A program made the position numbers and the translations under genes. A stretch of 64,000 nucleotides of DNA from Eremophila alpestris peregrina (taxonomy: Eukaryota > Chordata > Aves > Passeriformes > Alaudidae): contig WMCF01000016.1 in the NCBI GenBank assembly GCA_009792885.1, forward strand, positions 9,037,062 through 9,101,061, written 5' to 3'. The notes below the pieces were generated by a model. It was not told the origin of the DNA. It worked only from the letters and a program-made list of their open reading frames with translations, and ran no database searches. Below are positions 26,201 through 37,335 of the stretch, piece after piece (position 1 is the first letter of the stretch; every line of letters starts with the position of its first letter).

Positions 26201-29200
26201 TTATGTTTATTATTTTGTAATAAAGCCAAAACCCCAAAATAATTCACTTGAAATGCATTAGTTGCAAGACACCAAGCTGTTGTCTTCTTAAAAGCTTCTC
26301 ATGATCTTTGAAACAGCTGGAAAACAGTGAAGGGAAGGGAGTGAAATGACAGGGCATCAGCAGAAACTGGCAGAGGGGTTCAGTGCCACTGATTGGTGTT
26401 AAAGCAGGTGAAGACTTCATGGCATAAAGCCTAACAGCAGTGCTGCATGGTGTGATTAATAACTGCAGCATGTTGTGCTGTCTCCAGCCTCCCAGAAACT
26501 CAGAGTTATGCAGCAGGCAAAATATAACGTGGTAGGGAAGGATCAGGTAAGGGCTCACCTGTGAAATAGTAGTTGGAGCAGGATGTATCTCCTTGAGGCA
26601 ATTGCTCAGGGTTGAACAAGGACATGGTGTGTCTGTGGTGTCTCTGTGCTGCAGCAGAGCTGTGTGTTCCTGTGATTTCCTGGAACCATGGCAGTGATGG
26701 CTTTGAGAACCTGGTGCCAAGCACCATCTCTGGGTGTGCCTTCAGTTTTGCCTGAGGATTGCCTACCAAAACACAGGCCACAGGCTGGGTCTGCTTAAAT
26801 CTGTCAGATCTGTCAGCTGTGACTTGGGTGGCCTGGCACAGTCAAATAGGGCTGTGTTTTTGCATCCCTTGCTCCTTGGGATCTTCCTGATGAAAGCCTC
26901 TGTGCCTTTAGTGTTTGTGGCAGATGCACCATATGTATGCTTTATAACAGTTCAAGGCAATAGTATTGGCTTCTTTCAGTTTGAAATCACTTGGCATGTC
27001 CCAGTGCTGAGAAATACTGAGTAGTTCTGCTGGTTAGGGAGCAGGCCCTTCCTCGGGGCATGGAATGGCTCTGCAGGCAGGGGTGGGATTAGACAGGAGG
27101 AGGATTGCCCGGGAGGAAGGGCAGCAGGAGGCTGGTCTCAGTCAGGTTGGGAAGAGGCAGCTGTGGTGTGCTGCTGACTCACATAATGACCCTTGTGCTA
27201 ATGCTGTTCCCTATCATTTAACACAAAAATAAAACTGCTAAATTGAGAGCGATTTGGAACATGCGTGGTTTGCTTTGGAAGACATTTAATAGCAGCTCTA
27301 CTTTAACTGTAGGACTCTGATTGCAAAAGGAGGGACAAGTAAATAGTTTACATTAGCTTAGCAATATTATTTTGTTATTGTTGAACCTTCCTAAATTCTT
27401 CCCAAATCGTGGCTCAAATCAAACAGCTCCAGATAATTTGTGAGAAGCAATAGGTGAAACTAAGTGGGAGTAGGACATGAAAAGAGTGTGATTACCTGAA
27501 TGGAAACCAAAGAGTTCCCAGTACTCACAGTAGTTAGTGAGATGCTTTGAAGGTTTTTTTCACCCCTTAAATCCTTAGTGCTTTGAGGCAGCGATTTTGG
27601 CCTTCAAATGACTACAGCAACTTGCTGCCCTGACAGTGGAATAAATTTTGAAAGCAGTGTGAGTGCAATCTACAGGATTAACAGCCAGGCCATAAAGCAG
27701 AAATCTTTACAAAACAGAGAGATACTGTGATTACTTAATCATGAAGAAGTAGCCTACAAGACCTGCGTGGTTCATGGTGGCTTGTTGCCTTTTATACTGG
27801 CAGGTGGGAAAATACAGAATGGGCTGAGTGCAGGGAGTATCTTTGCTCCCTGAGAGCCCATCTCAGCAAAATCTTGTGTGTTGCTCCATGCTGTCTTGCT
27901 TTCCTGCTGCTCACTGGATTGCAGCAGCCCTCTAAAATATTGATGAGATGAGAGGGATATTGCCCTCAGATGACCCTCTATAGCACTGCTTGCTGGACTG
28001 ACAGTCTGGGCTACAGTACAGTCCCAAATCCACGTGTTTTGTTTTTATACAAGTGGTAATGGTGACTCAGTATGGATGACAATTTGAATTGGTTATGCCA
28101 GTTCTAACTAATGACGTTGATGAGCAATAAAGTGACTCTTAGATTGGTTTTGTATTATTAGTCTCATTATTAATTATGGAGACATGACAGCAGCATTAGT
28201 GCTAGTATTAACCATCAAAATAAAACAGAATTGTACTCATAAATCTCACTGATTAGGAGTACATGAAGGATTACAGCCATTCTCCAAAGAAAAAGAGAAG
28301 AAAGGGAGTGAGTCTGGAGAAGAGTGAGATGGAGGTGGAAGAAAATTTAGGGAAGGATGGCAATATGCTGAAGATTGTTCAAAGAAGGACCCTGAGCAAA
28401 GGGGACTAGGACTAGGGCTAAAGTCAGCAGCTGCCTGGGTGGACAAAGTTGGGTTTTCCTGCATGTAAGCAGGAAATATGGACCCCATTGCCCTTGAGCC
28501 TGGCTGCCCATCTTAGTGCTTCCCACTTCCCTTTGGGACTCTGCTGCTGGCTTGACCCTTCAGTTTGGAGGCCACTGCAAAGGGTTTCTCCATTGTGTGG
28601 GGCTGGGCCAGAGCCTTGCCCATCTCCCAGGGAGTGTGTGGGAGCCTCAATGCCTGGGAAGAGCAGGCAGGTCTCAAATGGTGGAGACCAATGCAAACTG
28701 GGACAAGCTCTTGCCAGGAGCAGCTCTGATTTGGATACTGCTTGTGGACAGGAGGAAAGGGAAGCAGGCATATCCAGGCAGCCCTGGAGGGAAGGCAGGG
28801 ACATCCCTGCTCAGCAGAAGAGCTGCCTTTGCTCCTGCATGGTGAGCCAAGTCTGACAGTGGTAAACTGCTGAGAGGAGGCAGTGCAGATTATCTCCTGC
28901 CCTGGAGAAATGTGGCAGGAGAAGAATGATGCTTGAGTGTGATGCATGGGAACAGCACAATTTCCTGGGGCGTTGCAATTTGCACGATGCTGCTTTTGTG
29001 GAGACATGACTCATTAAAATCTGGGCTTTAATGAGCTGAGAAGCATCTGCCAGATCTTGCACTTGGGGTGTGCTGGGTGTGCTCTGTGGCACTGCTGATG
29101 TGGCCGTGTCTGGGAGCTGAGAGTTCAGACCTCAAAGGGTTACCCAAGGCTGGCAGGGGCTGTGGCTGGTGACCATGCTCTGCCCTGTGCTGGCCTTTGC

Positions 29201-29835
29201 AGGGTGGGGGCTGCATTTGCTCAGCAGTGAGAGTGATGGCCCTATTTATAATGCCTTAAATGAAGTGCATGATAATTTAATTCGTACATCCATTAATACT
29301 ATCTACTGCAGGGTTTGTACTTAATTATATCACTCTAAATGGAGTTGTAGGTATATAAACAGACTCCTGGTCCTGCTGCTGGGCACAGCCATGTCCAATC
29401 CCTGCACATGGTTGCTTAGAGAAGATCCATTTCACACTAATCCCACTGGTCTGATTGGGGAGGCTTCTTCCGAGCTGTCAGTGACTGCCCCAAAACCATC
29501 ATTCCTCCCTGAAAGGGCCAGGAGACAATCAGGATATTTCTTTGGCATCAGTGTGGGAGATACGATGGTGTTGAGTCTCTCTGCAGGGCAGAGACAAAGG
29601 GGAAACTTTGGGCCAGGAGCTACCTCAGTTCCCAAAATCTTCCAAGGCAAGCTCTTCCTGCAGCCAAAAATAACTTTGTAGGTTGGCTGAGGGTTGACCT
29701 GACTGCAGGGAACTGATAATCTTCTTCTGCTATTGTTTCTTTTCAGTATAAATGCATTAATAAACACCTGCCTTAGGTCATGTCTCATGGTCTGGTTTAA
29801 ATCTGAGAAGCCAGCAGTAAAGGTGTGTGTTTGTC

Positions 29836-29955
29836 ACAGGATCACAAAATGGTTTGGGTTGGAGGGGACCTGAAAGATGATCTAGTTCTGACCCACCCTG
29901 CCATGGGCAGGGGTGCCACCTGTTAGATTTGGTTGCTCAGGGCCTCACTCATCCT
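29836..29955 (-). mobile_element. CR1 LINE 3'-end fragment (short, diverged)
   Basis: The + strand shows aggatcacaaaatggtttgg, then ttggaggggacc, gatgatctagttctgaccc, ccatgggcaggggtgcc and ggttgctcagggcctca. This is the reverse complement of the CR1 3' end. The match fades after about 29950. It is shorter and more diverged than the copy at 10.8 kb and carries no coding capacity. Confidence 0.88.
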
Positions 29956-30941
29956 GTCACCCACCTGACTCCCAGGCAGTGATTCCCAAGCACATGGGGT
30001 TGTTTTCCACTTAGCCTCCTGACTCTCAAAACTGTCCTTTATAAACAAAATGAGTCTTTCAAAGGGAATGTTCTTCTTGCTGTTCATCCATGCCTTGGTT
30101 TGCAGTGCTAGGATGAGAGCAGTGCAAGGGACTCTGAACTCTGTCTTTGGAGATTGCTGTGGACAGGAGATCATGTCAGAGTTTCCCACACAGGCTTCTT
30201 GAATTCTTCTCAGTGTTTTGGTGGTGTCTGAGAGCAGCTATGGCCCTGGGTGGACACTATAGGCCGCATGTTTTTATCCATTAAATCTTAAAAATACCAG
30301 AGGGTTGTGTACAAACATTTAAAGGCTCTAAATTACTTGGAAAGTTTAGAGTCTAAGTGTTTGAAACAGGAAGAGAAGCTATTTTCAGTGATGTATTCAT
30401 TGGTTCTGCTAACCTGTCTTGACCAGCTACTTCACCTTGCATTGCCTCAGTGTCTGCCAGAAACTGGAAAAATTATTTGTCTTTTTCCAAAGATGCTGGT
30501 GAGAAAGTGCTGAGAGGTGAGCAATTGTGTGAGCACAGGAAATTCAAGGTTCTTTCCTACAAGCTTACAGAGCTATTTAGCATTTCTCATAGATGCAGAT
30601 ATTATTTGCTGTCTGTGTTAGCTATTTCTAGTCTTTGAAAAGAAGCCAGAATTCTTTAAGAGTCACTGCTTTTTCTGAGCTGATGCTGGCTCTTTTGCCT
30701 GAGGAGTATTTGAAATCTGCCAGAATGCATGTATTGTCAAAACCAGAAATTGAAAACCCTGTACAGGATCTGCTGCCCCTGTGAGTTATGAGCTTTCCCA
30801 AGTCGTCAGGGAGAAGAAATGCCTGTTCTTGTTGTCTGTAAGAGCTGTAGATGGACAGAGGCAAAAGAAATCCCTCACCCTCCTCCCCCCTCTCCCATCA
30901 CCACCCAAAACTCTTTCTTTGGGTGGAAAGGAGCTTTTGAA

Positions 30942-30962
30942 ACACACACACACATACACACA
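30942..30962. repeat. (CA)n microsatellite
   Basis: An interrupted CA run: five to six CA units, one TA interruption, then three more CA units. It lies about 100 bp upstream of the candidate exon at 31066. Confidence 0.9.
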
Positions 30963-31065
30963 AGCACTTTCCCAGTGACCTGCTTGCTTCTGGCTGTCCC
31001 TCCTTCCTTGGGAGCTGCAGCTGCTGAGACGCTGGAGTTGGGGAAATCCTGTCCCCTCTCTGCAG

Positions 31066-31228
31066 ATCTGAGACCAAATGAATAAAGTGAACAAGGTTTT
31101 GAAGATCCTTAAGAAGTCATCGAGGAGAAGGAAGAGATGGAGAGAGGAACTGAGGGTGGAGGAGGAAGGGGAGAGCCAGGAACTCTGTGACCCAGGTGGT
31201 TTGTGCCACCTGCACCTCTGTACTGCTG
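31066..31228 (+). other. Candidate upstream 5' exon (splice-bounded open frame)
   Basis: A good acceptor (ctgtcccctctctgcag, ending 31065) and a good donor (GCTG|gtaagg at 31229) bound 163 nt. Inside, ATG 31078 follows an in-frame TGA at 31069 and opens 50 codons to the donor, leaving phase 1, the same phase as the GRIP2 leader exon. The peptide starts MNKVNKVLKILKKSSRRRKR and is strongly basic for its first 27 residues, then acidic. I do not recognise it. A chance open frame of this length has a probability of very roughly one in ten per frame, so the support is modest. If real it could be a far-upstream alternative GRIP2 start or part of a non-coding transcript. Confidence 0.22.
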
Positions 31229-34200
31229 GTAAGGAAACAGGGATGTTCCTGCTCACCTTGGACAATGTGCCCATCTGATATCCATTGCTTATGTGTGACA
31301 GGAGAGCTTCCTGCAGCCAGACACTGCTCTTCTGCTTTCTGTGAAAAATATTGGTGGGAGAAGTGGTAAAGGCAGGGAACTGAAACTCCTGGGTTTCCTT
31401 TTATAAACCTTCCCTTGCTTGTGTGGGTGGCATTTTGCACATTTGTGAAGTGGGGAGAGAAGGGAATGTTCTTTCTGGAAGAATGACGCTTCTGAAAACG
31501 TAAGGAGAATGTGTAGCTCATTGAGAATTTTGTTTGATATGTGTGGTTGCATTTTCAGATATTTAAGCCTGAATGTTTATCCTGTATATTTGTGCATCAG
31601 AAAAGCAATGGGAAATGGATGAATTTAGGCTGCTGTTTTTCTGAGGGATGTTTTTGTCCACCAAAGTTGGTCTGGACCCAGGTCCATTATACCCACCCTT
31701 ACCTTCCAAGCAAACAATGCTGTGGCTGTAATAGAATTGAAAATGATTCTGTGTTTTGTCTGTCTGTAAAACAGCAAAACAAAAGATGCCAAGAATGTGA
31801 AAAAGGGTCATTTAGAGCACTCACTGACATGTCCCCAGCACGTTTGAACCTTCTGCTGAGGGCAGAGAAGAATGTGTCTGTCTCTGCACTTGGCCATCAG
31901 GCTCAGCTTCTTCCTTTTGCACTGCCAGTGTCCAAGGGATATGAAGCCCTTATGAAACCACACTTAGGCTGAAGCCACGCTCAGGTTCAATGTAGGTCAA
32001 GGCTCTTGCTGTCACATTTGGTAGTTGGTTTGCAATAGGATTGCTGTAGCTTTTGTACATTTTACAGACTCGCTCTTTTTGTCTCTTACGCACCCAATTC
32101 TGTTGAGCTGCTTTTCTGACCCTGTCCTGGAGCATCCCATGGCTCTATCCTTGCAGGACCTTGGGCAGCTCTGTTTACAGCTGGAGACCTGGGCCACAGA
32201 GATGTTGCTGGACTTGCCCAGGGTTACACAGACTGGGGTAGGGGTGGGCACTGGGGCCTGAGAAAATGTCATGATGAGCAACACTGGAAACTGCCCTGCT
32301 CTTGGCTTCAGCTTCCAGATGTCCAGGCTTTTGCCTCTCTTACCTCCTTAGGTAGTTCAAGAGTCTGAGATTGTTTCTGCCACCATTTTTTCCAGTGAAA
32401 TATAGTCAAATAATTTTGCTTGAAGTTTTTTTTTATTTCTTACCTTATCTTTATTAAGAAACTGCTCAACAGATAAGAAAGGAAATTAAAACCTGAACAT
32501 GTTCAGGTATCACAATGTGAGGAGGCAGTGGAAAACATTAACCAATTTTGACATTTTGACAGTTATTTCTATTGTTGCCCCTGTGTGTATTTTACTTTTT
32601 CTTTTTAATAGGAAGTTGGAACTGAGAAGGTTCACCCCCAGCCCTGAGCTTCCCAGCCTGGGAATGTGGTCCCATCACGACTGAATTTTATATTCAGTCC
32701 ACTTCCTTCTATCTGTCTCATCTAGTGAGCCCTAAGGTGTTGATCTGATGGTTATTTTTTATTTATTTGGTTTCTCTTTTGATAAGAAGGATGACACACC
32801 TCTTTTGAACCTGTAGTTAATGCCAAGCTGTGTGGGCAATAGTGGTTAGGTAGCCTGAGTCCATCTCAGCTGGGTGTACACTGTGGACTTCTCCCTCTAA
32901 GCCATGGATTCAGGCTGCTTAGCAGGAAAAAGAGAAGAACTGGTGCTTCTTGACCAAAAACATCATAAGCTTGTGTAAATTCTCTGGAGAGTCTGTTCTT
33001 CCCTGTTGATTGTAAGGGAAGTAAAACTGAAGGCTAAGATGCCACTTGTGGGCTTGTAGGGGTTTTGGGATATGAATGTGTGACTGTCTAAGAACCTTTT
33101 GTCTTTACTGCCTGTATATGCTTCAGGTGAATAAATAATAGTGGGTTAATGCACTTCTGCCATCCAGGCAACAGTGATAGAGATGGATTGACAGAAAAAA
33201 AAGAAAAACATCAGTTAAGGCAAATGGGGAGAAAAATAGTGCATTCCTGCAGTTGGGTTCTGTGCTGGCAGTTATTCCAGCCAGTTATACCTCCACAATA
33301 AAATGTAAATGAATGCAATCATTTATTTTGGAGCCTGGAGGCCTAGTGGTACGAAAAGATAAGCGAGCATTTTCCATTGTTTATTTGGTGGGGGTGGCTC
33401 TTCTGTGCCTGCCACTGGCTCTCTGATACCTTGGCAGCATCTAAATGTTGCCTTTATTATTAAAAACACATATATGGGAGTCTAATATCTGAAAGGGATT
33501 AGAGTGGTGTTTACAGAAGTGTCAGCCAGCCCCCACTCCCTGCAGGCTCCCAGCGTTTGTGCTCCTCCTGCAGGAGCAGAGCACAGGGAAGGGGAATGCC
33601 AGCAGCTGGCTGAGCACTGGGGACAAGCAGAGCCACAAGGCAGGGAGTGATGGGTCTGTGACCTGTGTGGTTGTCACTGGTCAGAGATGAGCAGGGGGAC
33701 TGGGAGTCTCCAGTGAGGGGGAACAAAGGGAGGGTGGAGAACAATGGGACACAACAGTGGCATTGGGATAATCTCTGATCCTATTTAGGCATATTTAATT
33801 GGCCTGTCAGTTTTTCACACCTCATGCATTTTCATTAGGATTCTTCTTTGCCTCTTGTTTTATCTTCTCGCAGTTCCTTGGATTTCCCTGCGGACAGTCT
33901 CTCTGGATTTCTTTGTTTTGTGTCCCCCACCCTTTCTCATTGCAGAGCAGACTGGGTTGCTTTGTGGTGTCTAAGCAGAAAGACAGATTCAGCAAAAGAG
34001 CTGATTGGGAAAGTCTCATGTTATTCTCAACAGAGAGAAATTTGGTATGGGAGGGGTGATTGTCAGTGACCTAAACATGTGTGCCATCTATCAGAGCTCT
34101 TTTTGCACTGGTCTAAGGCTCTGAATATAAACTTATATCCCAATCATTTGTAATGTTATGGGGAACTAATTTTTTTTTCCCCCTCTGGTCCCTCTGAAAG

Positions 34201-37200
34201 CTAAGATATATTTATTCCTATGATTTTTCACCCAGTATTGACTACCTTAAAAATGCAGAGCTGCTGAACTACTGGGTTATATAAATTAATTCAAGGGGAT
34301 GTTGCTCAGCCTTTCAGATCATCTGTGTTAAACTCCTACCCTTTCATTCCTAAGTGTTGCCAGACCTAGTTGCTTCATCTTCCCACGAGAAATTCCCCAG
34401 GCACATGATTAAAACAAGCCATCCTTGTAAAGTCACTGGCCGAGCTTGCCAGAATTGCTGGTGTATTTCTTGTGGCTTTAAAGTGCACAAGCACTGGGGC
34501 TGGGAGGGACATGAGGACCCACAGAGGGGCAGCCCTGGCAGGCAAAGGAGATCAGAAACGGCAGTGATCGCTGATGGGCTGCTCTCAGAGCTGGTCTTGT
34601 CCTGCCTGATCCCTGGAGTGAAGACAAACATCTTCAGAGACGTGCCTTTCAGAGTGGTTCCCCTTCAGAAGGGGGCTGCACCAACAAGAGAGCTCAAAAC
34701 TGCATGGCCAGGCTGTCCAAAGGTTTTGTGTGCTTCAGGAATCACGGGGCAAAACTCATGAGGAAGGGATCCCAGGCCCTCAGCAGGGGAGGAGATGGCA
34801 AGAGCTGCAGGTGGCTAGGGATGGGCATCTCCTACTTTGGAAGAAGCCCCTGTACCTCATGTCTGCAGAAGCTGAGCTGCCATAAACCCCTCTGTGTTCT
34901 ATCAGCAGGGTGGTTTTCACAAGGCTTTTATGCATTTTGTGATGACAACTTGGTTTGTGGCAATTTATTGTCTTGCAGGGTTGTCTTCCCTGTTTATATC
35001 TCGTGGGTCTCATTGTACAGCAGTAAATCATTGCAAAGCTGATAGTTTAGTCTCCAGCCATAAATTCAAAAGAGAGATTTGTGTATTCCTATGCCTCTGT
35101 TCTTCGAATGTGGCTATTCATAGAGCTCTGTATGCCCCTGGATGTGAGGATGATGTTTGGTAAAAGCAGTGGTAAATTAAATAGTGTGCAGAACCTCTAA
35201 ATAAAGTTTTATACTGGGTTGGAAGGGGTGAAGTGATTTGCGTAAGACTACACCAGGGAAGGTGGAGGAACAGGAAAGGGAAAGAGATACTTTTGGCAGA
35301 GCATTGGCACAAGGCTGGGTTTATGTGTGCTGCACTGTTTGTTCAAAATCATAGTCTGGGGATGGAGCTGGAGCTCTGGAAGCAGCAGTCAAGCAGCTGA
35401 CGTTGAACCTCTGGAGGTCCTGGCACTGAGACCTGGCACCAAGTGTTCTGCTAGTGAGGGCAGGATTGCTGCTGGTAGAAAGGAGAAAAGCTAGAGCAGG
35501 AATTAATGTGTGGCTCTGAAGAAGTCAGGGTTAACAGCATCGAGGCTGGGATATTTGTAGATAAAGGCAAAGGATCCCAAGAAAGCCACAGGCTGCAGAC
35601 CCTAATAATCCTCTCTCTGCTGGTGCCTTGCAGTGGTGAACAAACTATAAATGAATCAGTTATTAGCAGCTCTGCTCATATCACAAGATATAAACGGGTC
35701 TATTGAGCAGCAAAGAGTTGCCCTTTTTTAACCTTTCAAAGTGATTTCCCTGGTGGGGACCAGCAGAAAGAGAAAGCTCTGCTTCCTGCCTGGAGTCTGA
35801 GCCCTTTCAAAGCCCCAGCAGCTCCCACCTCCCTCTTTGCTGTGAGGGCATTGTGGAGCTGCATTATTTATAGTTCCTCCTGGGCACCCCTCTGCATGTC
35901 CTGCAGTGCCCATGGACAGGGAATTGCTGGCATTCACTGGAGATTCAGAGGTGACTAAAAGCTCACTAATGGTTATGGTCTCTCTTAACTCCCAGCAAAA
36001 ACAATTGTACAGAGAAAGATTTTGATCAAACAGATACAGTCCATTGTAGCCAAACATAAATTTTGCTGAGAAAATATTCTGTTTCAACATTTTCAGTAAT
36101 TAAACCCTTCTACATTCGGACTGTTTGGTGCTAGAAATTAATTAGTTGTTAATATTCTCTTTAGAATGAAGACAAATGTTTTTATGTCTTTGCTGAAGGC
36201 TAATATTTACAAAAAGAAAAAGTAGTTGAGTTCCTTAAATCTCTTTAATCTTGTTCTGATAAGTATATTTTCTTACTGCTAAGCATTCTTTGAATTTGTG
36301 TGCCTCTTTCTTACATTTCATATAATGCTAAGTGCTAGAGAGTGGGGAAATAAGGGCTGCAGGTTTCAGCTTTCTGAGTGATCAGATTCAATCCATCTTG
36401 GGATCAACTGTAATAAACACAAGGGAAATGAGTGAAAATGTCTGATGAGACAGATCTTTTTCTTCTTCAAGAGCAAGAACATAAATGCTCCAATGATGAG
36501 AGGTGGCATTCACACTTTGCTTGCTTATAAAATAGTTGCAGGAGCTGTGTAGTTCAGTCCTTTTTGCAGCCAGATCCTGAATTTGTCTGCGGATGAGACC
36601 AGCACAGGTGAGCCTGGAGGCCAACAGCTGGGTTTTCTAGGGAAGCAGAGTCACATACTGAATTAACTTCTCAAAATACTCTGCAGCACTTGCTTTGGCA
36701 GGTTTACTGCAGCTGAAAAATAAAAATAAATAAGCAAAGCCAGGCAGCATAAGAGTTTTAGAAATACTGAGGCACCATCTTTCCTCTGATCCATCTGAAG
36801 CCCCACCTGCAGGATGCATCAGCACTGATTTTGGAGCAAAGTGTTTTCATCTCATTCACCTGGTGATGGGATCAACCCTTCAATAAGGAAATGCAAATAG
36901 AGGGTGAAGGTTTCAGGCTCCCTGATTGTAAAATGAAGCTTTAACATTGTTTTTAGATATCAACATAAAATATAAGGTATAGATGAATCACAGCCTTTCT
37001 GAAGGGCTGAGTTTGGCATTGCTAATTAGAGAAATCAATTTGGCAATTCTGGGATGGGGGAAATGTAGGCTATGGGAGTAGGAAAATACTTCAGAAACAG
37101 GCATAATAAATTAAGCCTGAAGTCAGTAGACGTGGGAGATAGATTTCTTAAAGTCTCCCTTGGATGACAAGAAACAATATTTCACTTAGTAGGAAGTATG

Positions 37201-37229
37201 AAATTGCTGGTAAGTGCTTTTCAAAGTAT

Positions 37230-37335
37230 CATCTGTTGGCCAGATTCAATCCATTATTAATTATGCCATCGTGGTGATAATTGTTACAATTTAGACACTT
37301 CCCAAACGAATCTCTAGTTAATTAACAGAGCAGTC
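37230..37335. promoter_or_regulatory. Candidate conserved regulatory element (homeodomain-site cluster)
   Basis: Dense AT motifs occur in about 100 bp: ccattattaattatgcc, gataattgttacaattt and gttaattaac, the last a palindromic TTAATTAA core. Such clusters are typical of vertebrate developmental enhancers. It lies about 6 kb upstream of the GRIP2 exon. Conservation cannot be seen from one sequence. Confidence 0.2.

Larger units (their letters stand above)
9613..29835. other. Intergenic/upstream DNA with one CR1 fragment, no gene recognised
   Basis: Apart from the CR1 remnant at 10.8 kb and the small repeats listed, this is unique sequence. There is no CpG-enriched promoter patch like that at 43.4 kb, so no second gene start of that type is visible. 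The 176-codon minus-strand frame at 13315-13845 and the frames at 28.4-29.0 kb look like chance frames in GC-richer patches. AT-rich candidate regulatory stretches lie at 27.19-27.43, 28.08-28.21 and 29.23-29.36 kb. Confidence 0.55.

Noticed and set aside
28424..29007. Several 100-164-codon frames on both strands
   Set aside because: Mutually overlapping in five registers with no family resemblance. A stop-poor GC-richer patch explains all of them.
35346..35400. Possible third CR1 end (aaaatcatagtctgg)
   Set aside because: Only the first few bases resemble CR1. The diagnostic ttgggttggaaggg and ccatgggcagg blocks are absent.
35900..35945. gcccatggacagggaattg as a CR1 piece
   Set aside because: Resembles only the ccatgggcaggg block, without the flanking blocks in order.
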